Origin: Rosellinia necatrix
Taxonomy: Eukaryota > Ascomycota > Sordariomycetes > Xylariales > Xylariaceae
Direction: 5' to 3'
NCBI GenBank assembly: GCA_021209875.1
Contig: JAGYVD010000010.1
Coordinates: 2,108,001 to 2,172,000, forward strand
Length of the DNA stretch: 64,000 bases
The notes under the pieces are model-generated. The model saw nothing but the letters and a program-made list of their open reading frames with translations, ran no database searches and was not told the origin of the DNA. A program made the translations under genes and the position numbers. Positions 33,423 to 47,137 of the stretch are shown piece by piece. The stretch's first letter is position 1. Every line of letters starts with the position of its first letter.

Positions 33423-36400
33423 GCCAGCCGGGTCTGGGGTCGTACAGTTCACCTTCTTGTTTAAATAACATACCAAGGCGTCACAAGTTTGGTGTCGCCA
33501 TTGCATCTTGGCGTTCTGCGTTTCTCATTTCATTTTCAAAGCCGTTTTCTTAATGAAATTCCCAATTAGGGACTACACTGGCATAATGCAGGGTGAATTT
33601 GTCAATGTTCATCTTTTGCGATAAACTCAAGACTAGAGAGACGAGAAGAGGTACAAAAGTACCTCCTCATCCGAAGAGGAGCAAGAATTCCCTAATACCC
33701 CTTCCCACCAAAAAAAAAAAGTTCCGGGTGCAGCTATTCATTGCACATATATTGTACATGTAAGAACAAGCAGTGAAGATAACGCTGCCGGTTCAGTCTC
33801 TCATAGAGATTCGTTGATGAGACAAGTCGAGAAAGGACGAACGTTTTTTTCTTTTTTCTTTGCGCAACCCCACAGATTGAATGAATCAACGGTTGGCGTG
33901 TCACGTGAGGAGGCGAAAGTATGAGAGCTGTTGGGACACGACAAGCCTGCCAGGCTGGCCAGGGATGAGGAAGCACGTGGATTAAAAGGCCTAGGTCAAA
34001 ATACGTTTCATGAGACGGGACAGACAGACAGGCAGCCCTTTAAGAGAAAGGTACCGGTTAAATGAGCTTGAGTTGCCCTCATAGTTCGGCTAGTAGATGG
34101 ACAGAGAGGCAGACAGGCGCAGTAACGACCTCGCACATCGTCTTGTTAGCGTTTCATTGATCAATAATATATGATGATGATAGCACCCCCTCTGCCATGT
34201 GAAATCGGGTCTTTTTGCGGTGAAGAGAATAATTTATCCTCGGGTTTGCGTATTAGCATTGTTTGCCACTGTCGTGCCAAACTAACCCAGGCCACCATTC
34301 CAGCCATGTATCGAAGCGTTTGGCGTAGATCTACAATCAGGCAAATATAAGTGGGCGTTGAGATGATAGGAGAATGAGGACATTCCCGATAAATACCTTA
34401 TTTCGGTCGCTTTAAGCCCGAGCAGAGGAGGTGTGCAGTTATCAACAATACGCACATACTGCTTCGGGAGTCTCGAATTAAATGTATTATACTTCCATGT
34501 ACATCAGGTAGTAGTAGTAGTAGTAGTACCTACCTGCCTCGCCTCGAGCAAAATCGCATCATGGTACCTGATTAAGAACGTCGGAAATGAAGCGGACGGA
34601 GCGGGCGGGACGGCTGGGCGGCGAGGCGTTAGAGTAAGGGGGAGAGGAGGGGGGTCTGAAAAAGTACCGCGCGTGCGTTCGATGCCGAGGGGGGAAGGGG
34701 ACTGTCCTTTTTGCGTCACACCCGTAGAGCGCAGAGAGGGAAGGGGGGGGAGAAAAAAAAACCCCCCCCAAAACCAAATAAAAACCAAACCAACAACTAA
34801 CAGGCGCCCGCTCCAGTTGATGTGATTTTTCGTCGTCGGCTGAAATGAGGTAGGTTGGCGGTCTGCCGAGCCATTCGGGTAAGTTCTCCGGGCCCAGAAG
34901 TGTAGATAGCTGTATCTCCCGCTTCGATTCGCCGGCGTCGACAGCACTAGGTTGAGCAGCTTGGCAAACGACTTGGCAGTGTTCCAGCTTTATGGAAGGG
35001 CTCTTTTTTCCCTCTTTTTTTTTTTTTTTTTTTTCCTACTTTTCATATATCGTCTACTTTGCCCTCAAGGTCAGCCATGACTCGCGACACATTTTACACA
35101 AGCAACATAATATGACGCGCGGCATGTGATAACAGCCCGGGGGGGGGGGGTTCCTTAAGGCGCTCGGCCGTTCAGTAAAGATGTGATGATATGTACATCT
35201 GTATGATATGCACGTCTATCACTTCCAGCCGTATATAGCGTCAAGTGAACCAACGACAGCAGGTGAGCGCGTCTATTGGACGAAATTTTCGGAGCGAGTG
35301 ATTTCATGCAGAGGCTCATCTCCCATAGTTGAGGTATCAGAGTACTATGGCGCAACCACAGTCCCGAGGCGTGAAGTTACCGGCGGCACTGATAGGCAAC
35401 GTAAGGCAGGTTGACAGATGAAAGATTAGACGCAGTAGTTGCCACCAACAACCTGGACGCGGCTATGCGCCATATGACGACGTCTCGTAATTGAACAGGG
35501 AGCAAGGTGCAAAGAAGTTCATCTAGCCATACCGCCAAGTTTCCGGTCTAGGACTTTACTATTATTGATATCAATCAGTCGATAGATGAGGAATAAGGTA
35601 GACGACGAGTTCCCAGAACATCATGTAGTAACATTTCAACCATTGCCACCAACAGTTTCCACCGTGCAAGTCTATTATTAAACATAACATGAAGTTGATG
35701 CAAGTGAATATGTTACTAATGTATCACGCACTTGGACTTCTGTCAAGCCTCATATTCGGAAGCGAGTATTAGAAGCGAAGAGCGGTGACGTTACGGTGAA
35801 AGGGACCATCAGGGTGCTATTTTACCCATGGGTGTATCTGACCTGGTCAGCATCCCAAGGAGCGGCACGAGTCACTGGTGGCTTAAATTTGGAGTCAGAC
35901 ACAAGCCCACGATTACAAGAGAATTCACGACATCCCACCCCGACCACCAACAACAACGGAAATAGTCTACACCTAGACAAAGAAGGCAAAGAGAAGAAAA
36001 GTAAAGAAAACGCAACGATGGTTGGTGGCAAACAGGTATATCAGTTCGGGGCACTCCGCAGGGGTCCCCAACGATCGTATGTATCTGACTGAACAAAATT
36101 CAGACCTGATGCTTTAAGAACGAAGTTGTGTTGCTGACATATTCCCGCCAAAGACGAGGTTAGGACGTTGTGAATCAATGGTGGGTACCAGCTGCACGGG
36201 GAAAAGGGCCCATGTCGCCTTGGCACGGTTGACTTATATCCTCCTCTTCAGCCCCAGGGTGAATCTGCTTATTGGCCAGCGGAGCGCGGGTTTAAACGAC
36301 ATATAATAGTAATGAATAACTACCCCATTCTCGAAGGTAGGAATTCGAAATGCATGCATATGTCCGGAGCCGACGTGAGCTCGTTGGCTTGCGCCCCAAG

Positions 36401-39400
36401 AGCCTTCGTTTCGTATTTCTTAGAAGGAGCACGTTTAAGGCTCTAAACTCGCGTGGTGGCGGCCGCAATGCAACGCTGACGCCACAGGCCCGTACCGTTG
36501 GCTTTGGCGTAGATGCCTACAGAACGGGATAAATTTGGCCACCCGCGTGCGGCGTAGGGCTGCGTCTTAGATTAATCGAATTCCGCGTGGAGTAGTACTG
36601 CACATCTGCGGCGGTAGGTAGGATCCGTGGTGTCGGAATCGAGCTGAACATGAAATATCATTGGTAAATCTCAGGACTATTCTACCCCACAATGAGTGAG
36701 TGACTCGACCAGGTTCCATCCAAGTATCGGGTTGCTTTCGATAGCACGAGTATAGCAAATGGCCACACGCAATTAATAAGCACCGAAGGTTGCCATGGCA
36801 CCAGGTTCGTGAGGTGATTAAATTTCGCTGTAGATGATCAAGGCTACTCGGCGTCGGTCGGGCCCGCGTTTGCCACCACATCTCACATCATCGCATAAGG
36901 GGATAATTATGTCGCTTTTCATGTGGTGGCCGACGGATCGCACGGATGCTTAAGGTTAGCGAACCTAACCTCTCTCCCTATGCGGAATGTGATTTAGTAC
37001 TAATGGTGTTTTTCCACACCTCCTGTCTTGGTATACCGACCCATTAGAGTCATTTTTAGAAGCAAGGGTGTACTGATGGTGTACTAGCTGACTATTCCCG
37101 CCCGTCAAAACACACACATGGCGATATTGTGTTATGGCTGCATAGTTAGTGAATAGAGGAGCCACCCAAACTACCACGGTGATTCTAAGCGTCGCCGGTA
37201 TGAGAAATGGAGCCCTGGATTTGACGTGTGCTGATTATAAAAAGGTAAGTTGGATGGGCCTTGCCATTCTGGGAATCGCAGGTAATAGATAATAGACCTG
37301 AATACCTTCCAGCTGCGGTATAGCTAGGTCGAGGGCCAGAGCCATGTGGGGTGGGATACAGGGTGAGCGGTAACTATTCCGTCCATCTAGATTCATGGCT
37401 CCATTGCCTGCTGCTAGAAATTCCTCCTAGGGAAATCCCCAGCCAGGACCACGCAAGGCTGAGATGCCGATAGGGTCTCGCTATGTCGTATGCCGGCTCA
37501 AAGGTCGGAGTTAGTTAAGAATGCCTATAAGGCGATATCATGGTAACACTTTGCGGGTTATGTCTCGACCGCAACAGTCCTGCGGCCATGAATTGATTAA
37601 CAGATGAAATTCGCCGTCCGCCCCGCAGTGAAACACCAGGTCTAATGGGACGGGGCAGAAAAGGGCAGATTACTGAGGGTCGTCCAAACACCCAAGGTAA
37701 CTCTGTGTCGGCCCTGTGAGGAGTCATATGAAACAATACACTTATCCTTAATCCCAAATACTTCTAGAATAAGTCATTCGCTTCTAACCCCTCGGTATGT
37801 CAATAGCTATTGTGATAGATCCGAGCTGTCTTTGATTCGCACACCGATTCTATGCAACAGACGGTATTTCTCGATATCAAGGCGATTGTAGTATATTAGG
37901 ACTACGAGATCACTCTCCAGTACCATTCATAATCGAAGGATTCTTGTGTCCGCTAGTCATCTAATTAGAAAGGAATTCCGCCCAAGTTCGGTACTTGAGC
38001 CCATTCTCACCAGCAACTCACGTAAGTACGTACTATGATCGATGCAATATAAATATACTTCTATTGCGGATGAATAGTGGCATGGCAAATTTAGTAACGT
38101 AAACGTCAATGCTAGGGAAATTCGGCGTCGCTAATTCTCCAAGGCGATTACCAGGGTGACTTCGTCCGGTCCTGTCGTACGTGTCTCGGGCCAGCTTCCC
38201 TGGAGCCGAAAATTGGGGGCAGCGCGTCAAATCACCTCGATTCAAGGACCGTCGCAGGTCCTTGCAATAACACGTCTGAGAATAAGCGCAGTAGCAAGCG
38301 TCGCAAGGACATAGGGTCAATTAAGCATCCCTCCCTTAGTACTACTCATCAACTTATTTCGTTGGGCTGACTAGAAGTAGCCCAACCTCGTCTCAATTTG
38401 ATGAACGACGGACAAGCCCTCCACCGATAGCCAGGTGCTACTGGCCATGCACAAAATTCTCTCGGGAGGCGGAAATTGAAACTTGGCCGGAACTAACACT
38501 CGCAGGCGTTCAAGTTCGCCTCCATGTTGCCGGAGGCGGTTGACGTAGGTTCTCTGGAACTCATTTCTCCATGATCTGATGCGACCATGGATGCCCACGA
38601 ATGCTTAACGATATCTTATTGGCAAAGCCGTTGCCATATCTGCTGCAACCCCTACATTGGAGGCGTGTTACTCTCGTTCTGGGATTCTGGGAATCTTGCC
38701 TCGTCAATTTCGCCACTAGGCATGACAAGTGTGATCCTTACCATCACAGGCGACATGTGAATTTCGCCTAGAAGGAGATGTTAGCTCTCGCGAAGCCAGC
38801 GACGCATAATCAGCCGTTCATCACGTTGCATTTGACATAGGTCAGTGCCGCATCTTGCTTCTACTGCTAGCTGCGAGGTCCCGACGGCGATCCGGCTGTA
38901 TGTACGGCGCAGCAAACGTGTGATGCATAAACCAATGGGTGGACAGAATGGGCCGGGGACGGAACTGCAGGCCGCCGGTAGTCTGCCACGCTCCGGTGCG
39001 CAGGCCAAATATCGATGCATACTGCCTGCCGTTGCTCGTTAGGCTGGCTTACAGTTCCGCAGAGCGCGATATTACACTTTCGGGCGGAACATTATAGTTG
39101 GTTGGCCGTTGATATTTCGACGGTCTTCGTCTTATTGGACCGGTACCGGGCGCGGAGTATAGCCACCGAATACGGTTGCGAGGGTATCGTGCGGGCTACC
39201 TCAATTCGACGGTCGTCTTCGTAAACGGCCAAATCCCGGCCTCGAAGCGTTGAAGAAGAGGGCTCGGTATGAACGGCCGGGCCGTTGTGGCAAAGTTGGC
39301 GCGGGCCGCTTGAACGGGCCAACACCAGATCCAAGCCTGCGCTAGTGCACATCCTGAACCACCCAGCTTGTGCCGGAGCAACGAATGGCAGCTCAACATA

Positions 39401-41310
39401 GGCCGTCGAAGAGCCACAGTCGGAGAGTCACGTTAGGTACGAAACAACCATGTAGGGGCAATTTACAGTAGTCAGTTAATCCACGGCGTTGCCCCGAGAC
39501 CACTCACTGCAGCAGCTAATTTTAGGTCTTCGATGCCGGGACTTGGGGAGTCTACGAGCTCAGAACGGGAACGGCTCGGTCCCGTTCGAGAGAATACAGA
39601 CTAGATAGAGAGTGGGCGCGTAGTTGTGACGTAGCCTAGTAATTATGCACAGAACATCTCGACCGTTGGGCGAAGAAAAGGTTGCCAGGAGGATTTACAA
39701 ATTTAGGAAGATGGGAGAGTCGCCTCGGGTATATGCTGGTGATGGCGGGTAATGATGAATGGCGGTAGTTGTGAGACAAAAAAAATTCCATGGAAGCGGT
39801 CCCCATGAGTGTGAAATCAGGTCGATGCATGTAGCGGGTAACTAACTAATGGTGATATTAAAGTTCTTGAGTCCATTTATCTACATAATTAGGTAGGTAC
39901 CTGCCCTAGGTAGATTCCCCTACCCCCAAAGCTGACGATAAGGCCGGCCACGATTTGATAACTGTGGCTTGGCCGCCAAGCCGTCCGTGCGTCCGTCTAA
40001 ATTAGGCTAGGGGACCCATCTGCCAGGAACACCACCCTCCCATGCAGGGGAACTTACCTACTACGTACCTACCTACGACCCCAAAGCAAGGGGCGGGGAG
40101 GGGGGATTTCAGTGCGAACGTGACCGGCAAACAAGCCAATGGAACAAACTTGATGCTTACCTCCTCCTACCTACGTCCATCTATCAAACTGCAGTATCAA
40201 TCTGACAGATTGCACCCGATGTTTTCTGTCCGACCTTGAAGGTGGCGGTGGGGCAATTTCTTTCGCTGCCGTTTCTCGCTGGCCAAAGATGCTCTTCGTG
40301 AACACTTGTGAATCTAACGACATCACATGATGAAATGCATATGCGAGGTACACACGAGAGGTGTAATGGCTTAGCTAGCTACTGCTGGTTTCGTCCTCTA
40401 CTGCGAGAACGGCCTTGCCGCCGTGCTTAGTTATGCATGTTGGTTTGGACGGCCTATTCTCACCATGATCGATGCTTTTCGCCCGACGCCGATATGACGG
40501 GATCTATTGGGGTTGGTTGTTGGCCAGAGCCTCTCATCGGCGGCCAAATGATGAGTGAGCGCCCTGTCACCGCCCCAGCCACGCAGAAGGGGCAGTCGTT
40601 TCGTTAGAATTCTACATCACCTCTCGGCCCTGTGCCTTCGGGAGACGGATGCCTTCTGACAGCGGGAGCGTCCACGGCAGGATGCTTCCCGCTCTGTCTT
40701 ACGATACACCACTGTAGCGTAGCAACATTAATGGCCCTTCCGGCCAGGTCACTACCCGATATCGTCATTGGTCACCACACCAGATAAATTTCTTGCCCAC
40801 GATATAGAGAAGAAAAAGTGGGTTGTATTTCGAGCGAGACAAAGAACGAATTGGTATTGGAAAATGGAATGATATAGCCCAAGTCTAGGAGTTTAAAAAC
40901 ACATGGTATAACTATTCTACATCGATGCAAGCGCTGCTCGTATCAATGTCCAAGAAGTGAAGGCCCCGCCGCGCATATGCACAGCGCCGCAAATGAAAAG
41001 GAAACGAATGATGTCGTGTGAAAGACGGAAAAATCTAGTGAAAGCAGTGCCCCCCGTACGCCTCCATCAGAACTGCAAGAAAAGGACAGAGATTATCGTT
41101 GAAAATGAACCGGACAACATCGCGATTGCTCGCCCCTCCTCTTATAACCGACACCATGGATGATCCTGGTCTTTCCCTCTGCCACGTCCCATGCCTAGGT
41201 AAAAGATCGTAGTGTCCTCCCTACAAGCGTCGTTAGAACCATCATCCATATATATGAAAAAGGGGACAAAATCTCGTACCCCCCTATCATGCCCCTCCCG
41301 CCGAACTCTC
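33423..41310. other. Gene-poor region, nothing recognised
   Basis: 7.9 kb. Short open frames only, none with a known domain. Visible structure: a (GTA)n run at 34507-34528, a G-run/A-run/C-run stretch at 34742-34769 able to pair G with C, a poly-T of about 20 at 35015-35034, a G10 at about 35140, and TACCTA motifs at 39889-39925 and 40055-40075. GC content looks moderate by eye, not the extreme AT-richness of heavy RIP. Confidence 0.5.
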
Positions 41311-41448
41311 TCAGTGACTCTCGCACTGCCCAGCGTAAGCAGTCTCCTTCAATCGAGGGCCGCCACAAGTGGAAGGGCTAGCGCAAGTCACGACACCCAT
41401 ATCCCGGCTGTGGCCGCAGTTGTATCGGATGATCTGTCGGGTGCACAT
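41311..41448 (-). CDS. Small Cys-containing protein, 45 residues, hypothetical
   Basis: Starts MCTRQIIRYNCGHSRDMG and ends GQCESH. Five Cys (positions 2, 11, 22, 28, 42) and a CGH motif recall small CGH-type proteins that are common in filamentous fungi and of unknown function; the likeness is from memory and weak. Many codons end in C or G. A TATAAAG lies 285 bp before the ATG, with a CA-rich stretch between that could be a leader. No signal peptide. It may have further exons. Confidence 0.4.
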   Translation of the reverse strand: MCTRQIIRYNCGHSRDMGVVTCASPSTCGGPRLKETAYAGQCESH

Positions 41449-41732
41449 TTCGAACGATTGGGGTGCTTGTCCGAGGGGTCAAGATTGATTCGCTGCAGGG
41501 CAAGTCAGTTGGCTGGAGATATAGATGATTCCTTGACTCGAAGACACACTTGGATAATAGGCGAGATTGTGTGACCGACGACGTGGTATGGAGGCGATAT
41601 CTGCGCTGGTAAGGTAACCGATGCTGGTTTGTGAATGATTGCTTTCGAGTACGATGACGGTATTGCTTTGATGCTGTTGATGGTAGCGATGGAGAGTAGA
41701 ATTTTAGTCCATCCAGGCGCGGGAGAGGAAGC

Positions 41733-41739
41733 CTTTATA
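41733..41739 (-). promoter_or_regulatory. TATA box upstream of the small 41.4-kb gene
   Basis: TATAAAG on the minus strand, followed by CATCGCTACCATCAACAGCA-type leader sequence. It supports a transcription start near 41700 on this strand. Confidence 0.35.
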
Positions 41740-42015
41740 GAGACGTCACACAAGCCTGGGGCCGTCCCCGATCAAGGTGCCTGAGGTTGTTTGCCTAACG
41801 GTGGACATGCCATGAAGGGTACATGTTTGCCGCAAGCTTGCGTGGAGATCTCTGAATATGCCTTGAGAGGTTTCAAACATCACAGTTAGGTGTTAGTCGA
41901 GCTGCCGTCTCTCTTTCCGGCCATCCTAACAGTCCGTTACAATGTGTGGCGCGGCGTGCGCGGACTACTCACCGGCCATGTGGCCAGCGAGCGGGCCCAG
42001 ACATGTGCTCGGAAG

Positions 42016-42459
42016 CTACCTACGTTGCAGTGACCCAGGAATAATATCAAAGACCTTCCACTGCCGTTGGGACAGGATGGGGTCATCGGCCGAAGGTGTG
42101 GATGTTGCAGTGTCAATCCGCGAACGACAGGACGCCGGTTTGGACGGGACCGGGGTGTGACTAGCCAAGTGGACCGGAATGCGAGGGCCTGTAATACCAA
42201 CAGCACACAGCAAGGGACCGGCGAGATTGGTGTTGCGCATATGTGTGTATGTAGGCAGGTACATGTGAATGCGTCCTCCGGTCGACGACTCACCTGAAAT
42301 CGAAGGGTACCCGAGCAGGTAAGTAGACAGGTAGTGTGTGGAGAGCACACGGGAGGGATTGTCCGCCACGGGCCAGAGAACCACTGAGGCGCGAGGATCG
42401 AGAGCTGCTACGTTGGGGTTGTCGGAATGGGTTAGAGAGGAAGCGTTGTTGGCCTGCAT
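42016..42459 (-). CDS. Hypothetical protein with one intron
   Basis: From the ATG at 42459 the frame reads MQANNASSLTHSDNPNVAAL with a clear preference for codons ending in C or G. A canonical intron at 42293-42189 (GTGAGT...TTACAG, 105 bp, multiple of three) would be removed, giving a product of about 112 residues that ends SLQRR. No domain, signal peptide or membrane segment is seen. The stop lies within a possible donor (AGGTAG), so another exon may follow. Support is codon bias and splice sites only. Confidence 0.35.
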   Translation of the reverse strand: MQANNASSLTHSDNPNVAALDPRASVVLWPVADNPSRVLSTHYLSTYLLGYPSISGESSTGGRIHMYLPTYTHMRNTNLAGPLLCAVGITGPRIPVHLASHTPVPSKPASCRSRIDTATSTPSADDPILSQRQWKVFDIIPGSLQRR

Positions 42460-45400
42460 GGCTCTGGACCTCTTCTCTGTTAAGGTACGGCCAGTTAGTC
42501 CCATTGGGCAACTGGCTCTTATTATCTAAAGTAAGTAATCCGGTGTTGGTCATTATGAGAGAAGCGCCGTGCAGTAACTACGTGCCAACACGCGCTTCGC
42601 GCGTCAGGCAGAGTGAGAGACGTCGGTTGCCCAAAGCCTCCGACCGTATCTGTTACCCGGAATTAGATTCTCGATTTGACCTGACATGGTCCACAGCGCC
42701 ACGTTCCGATATGACAAACTGCCGAGTATAGGACTGCAGCCCGTCGATACCGGCGGGCTGGAGAACGTTGGTAGCAATCCATCCATAAATGTGCCCCGTG
42801 GTAGGTAGCCCACGTCATGGGGGCTGCCAGATGAGGAAGGGGGAATGTTTGCCATCCAATGTGGACGATCTTCTATGTTCCTCTTTAGTCTAGTTTTTTC
42901 TCAGTTTATCCAGCTCTTGGTGAGAAAGGTGAGTGTATAAACCACATAGCCGCTCCCTGGTCAGTGGTCGCCCCCTACCTACTCAATGTACTGACTGTGC
43001 TAGGCATGTAAGTTGGGTACTTAGCGTAGCTCCTTACCTATTCGCCTATAAAAAGCCCCGGACCCATCCAAGGGACCCACCCCAAATGCACAGCCGTCAC
43101 TATAAAGTATGCTAGACCGAGCGGTAGGTACTGGAGGCGTTCGAGGGAAACTACTACTCTCAGCAATGAATACCTTACCTAGGTAGATAATGGTGTGTTG
43201 TGTCAAACCACCATGGGCGTACCTCCTTTATCACAGTACATATATTCTCCCAACAGTTAGGTACTGTAACAACACATTTACCACCTTATGGGCAAGGCAG
43301 TTAACGACCGCAGAGTAACTATCTATAACCAATCAATATGCATACAAGTATGTACCGAGATAGGCTAGTGGGGCTCAGAATAGGGATATTTTCCTAGCGT
43401 GCTATATATATTTCTAGGTGCATTAGTCCCTAACTGTGCCCTGATAGTGACTCGGGACCTTCTCAGTACCTGACCTACCTGCCTACCGTGGGTAGGTAGG
43501 TACATATGTACGTAGGTACTGGCAGCTAGTTGGGTAGTTTCTTTTTACGGCAGTGTACTTATTTTGGGGAGCAACACTGCAGGGGTCCACGCAGGTGCAG
43601 GGATGATACAAAGCGTTTGTTCACTGCATCGTGGTCACCAGCTATACTTAGGTGTCGAGGTGGTTAAAGTTGTCGTATAATTTGAATTAAGACACCACAG
43701 GGTACTACAACCTCCGAGCGTTACATAAGTAGGTAGCTTGCTTCTTATGCGGCACAACGGCACAAACTACCAAGCACTGACGGGTTCTTGAGTCGGAGCC
43801 CGCCCTAAAGTATCGACAGCACGGCGAGGACCGGCTGTTGACAGGCTGTTCCGAGGCTGTTCCGCTGCAGAGTTTGAGCGTGGCCAGAGCGAAGAAGTCC
43901 ATTGTTACAGGCACTCTCGGGTTACCTACTCGGCCCACTCGAGTACATGCATGGGGTCCTGTCATCTGTCGTTCGGTCAAGGTCGATGGGGAAAGGAAAA
44001 AGACGGGGATGGAAAAGAAGTAGAAGGTGAACCTGTCTTACATACATGTTCTTCCCTATGTTGTGATACGTGAACCGGCAGATTGCAGGGCCAGGCCGAT
44101 CACTGCGCCTTAATTTGGCTGCCATGCCCATGTGCCAAGGCAAGGACCCCGTGTAACACCAGGACGCACCGCTCTCGCCTGGACTACGATTAGAGCACGA
44201 GGCAGGAATAGACGCAGACACTGTTCGAGCCGTTCGGTGAAATCTTGTGCCGGTCCAACGGTATATAGTGAAACAGTCGGCGGTTTGAATACATATGGAT
44301 TCTGAGCTTCACGGCCGTGATTATCCTCGGACCCCATTTGTATTCCAAACGAAGATCGGTAAGGTAGCGTGAGAAAGTCAGGCATGCAGGTTGTTACTCC
44401 TGTTATTGGTGGCGGCGCGTATGGGTGGCGTGCTGGAAATATCAAGGCCTTGCGTGCGCTGATATAACAGCCGCAACCGCTCATCTTGTCGCCAGGGGCC
44501 TTGCCCAGATCATGGCATAGTCCTTGCACGAAGGCGCATAATGCCCGGCTTGCAGCGTGGAATGGCTCTATCCTCGTCATGGCCATGGCCGAATCGGAAT
44601 TGTGCCGCTATCTCCGATCACCATCGTTATATATCCATGAGGGAGTGAAAAGGCCAGGGGTATTTAGTGACGCCTAGAAAGACTCCCCCTACGCTCAATC
44701 TCTGTTTGAGGTTTGCTTGGAATCAGGGCGTACGATATACTGGACGGTGCCGATCTAACCGGCCTACTCCATGAAACGGGTATCCTTCAGGTATAAACTA
44801 GTGTTTACTTGTAAGAGCCATCGGATACGTTTCTTCTTCGGACGGAAACTGATGCGGTGAGCAAACTTTTAACTAGTAACGCAAGGGAAACACTGAGGTT
44901 CCTCTGAGATACTCTCATAACCTCGAAGGATTTGGTACCCGGCTCACACCCTTACTGGCGCTTCTCTCACAATACAGCACATGGCGTCGATATGGTTATG
45001 AAACTACCCTATCAACGAGGTTACCACAGCGGTTACGGGCAATATTGAAATGGTCCTGATCGTGAAGATACCCACAGGGTACCTAGAAGATCTGAACAAA
45101 ATGCGACGTTATTAATAGTATCAGCAAGAAATAATATATACTTATGATGATATATGATGACGAGGTGGCGGGAGGTGACGATAACATACCGTCGTGGAGC
45201 GGAGACTAGATATCGACGTAGGCAAGTATATCAGCAGCTGACTAGGGGTATGTGATTTTCTCACAAGCATTGATCAATAGTCGTAAAACCAACTGAGACA
45301 AATCTACCCACCCATTGTTAGAACCAAATATGGCCGCCATGCTCTGTGGTGTGTGCCCGCTATACGGGGGTATCCGTCATTCGCAGTAATGCCCTTATCA

Positions 45401-47075
45401 TTGATTCCGCAGGTTTAGAGTGAAAGCCGGAAGGGTTAGGTGTCACGAATATCTACGGTTGCCTCAAGTGATATCCATAGCGGCTGTCTGTACGAGTATT
45501 GCTTAGATTTCCGGGCCGTTTTCGCTATATTGTCCCGCAGCCCGTTTTATACCGGCCTGGTCTTGATAGTGTTGGCCGAGGGCGTGTTTCGGGGTCAGAG
45601 CTGAATATGGTCAACTATCAAGTTCTTTTAATCGGCGAAGAGCCTCTTTGCTGGTTATGTCAAATCAGCAAGACATCTCGAGGTCTCGAGGTCCGATGCT
45701 CAAGGGGAAACAATTGCAATGTCACTCTTACTACCCAATGGAGAGCCACGGTCGCAACCGGGGGTCTTCGTATTGGCCTCATCGTGGAGTTAGATCGGAT
45801 TTGGACTCTTAAGGATTTTCACTGCGAAGTTTGGTCTCCCTTGAGTCGAACGCTAAAATAAATAGTGTGGGATACATGCCAAAGCTTAAACAATACTGCC
45901 GTGTGGGGGCCGAGGTCATCTGCCCAAGTTAGTGACTTGTTCGTGGCCACCCAAGAAGACAGCGACATCTTTCTCTATCTAAATATAGCTAGAACAAGCC
46001 TAAATTGGATGAATCCGCCGCAATAATGCAGAAACAAGGTGAGGGAAAATTGGTTGCGATAGGCCACTGGGAAGATTCCGCTTGGACCCTCTTGTAGCTA
46101 CCGAAGTGACAGAGGCAGAACCCTTTCATGCCCATCCCGACCATAAAAGCCCTTGCGTTTTTATTGAATCTTGGTGGAGGCACCTTGATGTGATATGGCG
46201 ACCAGCATTCGCCTCACTGGTCGGATCTGAGCACCCAACAGAGCGACACAAAGTCATACTTGTTCTATCCCCCCGCCTGTATCGGAGCTATATTTGCGTA
46301 GAGGCAAATTCGTCATCCGCCATTGATATGGTTCGTAGTCCTTCTTGATAGGAGGTAGTCGGTAAGGGAGGTGGCTGCGCATAAAATAGTTCCGGTCCTC
46401 TAGTGAGACATCATTTATCGGTCTCCTGGACATGCGAGGGGAAGACTCCATGACTTGAGTTGAACCCCCCGCATCGGGACCAACACACCCTGAGCGAGAC
46501 GGCGCGCCTTCCCCTCCAGCTCTCCAAAATGATTGCCGCCCTCGTGGATGAGCCTTGGCCATTAGTCACTCTCCCACCCCATTGTCAAAACGGAACGATA
46601 TTTGGGTGCCTAGGTGCTTGGATGCTACATCGTTTCGGGGCGAGCGAGGGGGGTCTAACCTAAGACTTTAACGAGCGTATATTGCCTTGTTGCGTAATTC
46701 TAGATAAACAGCAGTGAAGTAAACTTGCTGAATTGTTCGCTGAATTGTTCTCTGAGAAATATCGTTTAGTAGCGGAGCCTCCATGGCAGTTATTGTTTCA
46801 CCATCCCTGATCAATCGATTGACAACGCCCCGGCCTGGGAATCTAAGCTCAGAATTAGCCCACGAATGGCTGTCATCGATCCAGGGTGATTGGCCGCCGG
46901 GAGGAGCGTGGGACGGGATGATTCTACTTTCCAACTCCTACGTGGAGGCCTATCCATTGCTATATCAATTTAGAATTCTGTAGGTATCTTGGATTGCTGA
47001 AGCGTGGTTATATTTACTTGGTTGTAGCTTGTTTAGGATACCTACGTAGGCTCTAATAAAGATGAGATTATAATT

Positions 47076-47137
47076 TGATAGATTGCTAGATTGCTAGATT
47101 GCTAGATCGATAGATCGATAGATCGCTAGATCGCTAG
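47076..47137 (+). repeat. Short tandem repeat, 8-bp unit
   Basis: Runs of GATTGCTA, GATCGATA and GATCGCTA-type units, about eight copies. Confidence 0.8.

Noticed and set aside
34504..34947. Minus ORF of 147 codons
   Set aside because: Runs through homopolymers and a (TAC)n repeat; looks like non-coding DNA.
39092..39352. Minus ORF containing RGRDLAVYEDDRRIEVA, possibly a decayed element
   Set aside because: No reverse transcriptase, integrase or transposase motif, and no terminal repeats found.
45607..45861. Plus ORF with several Cys (CWLCQI, CSRGNNC)
   Set aside because: Might be a zinc-binding remnant, but no family is recognised and no neighbouring exon fits.
46254..46562. Minus ORF of 102 codons with a true ATG
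   Set aside because: No domain, weak codon bias, no splice context.
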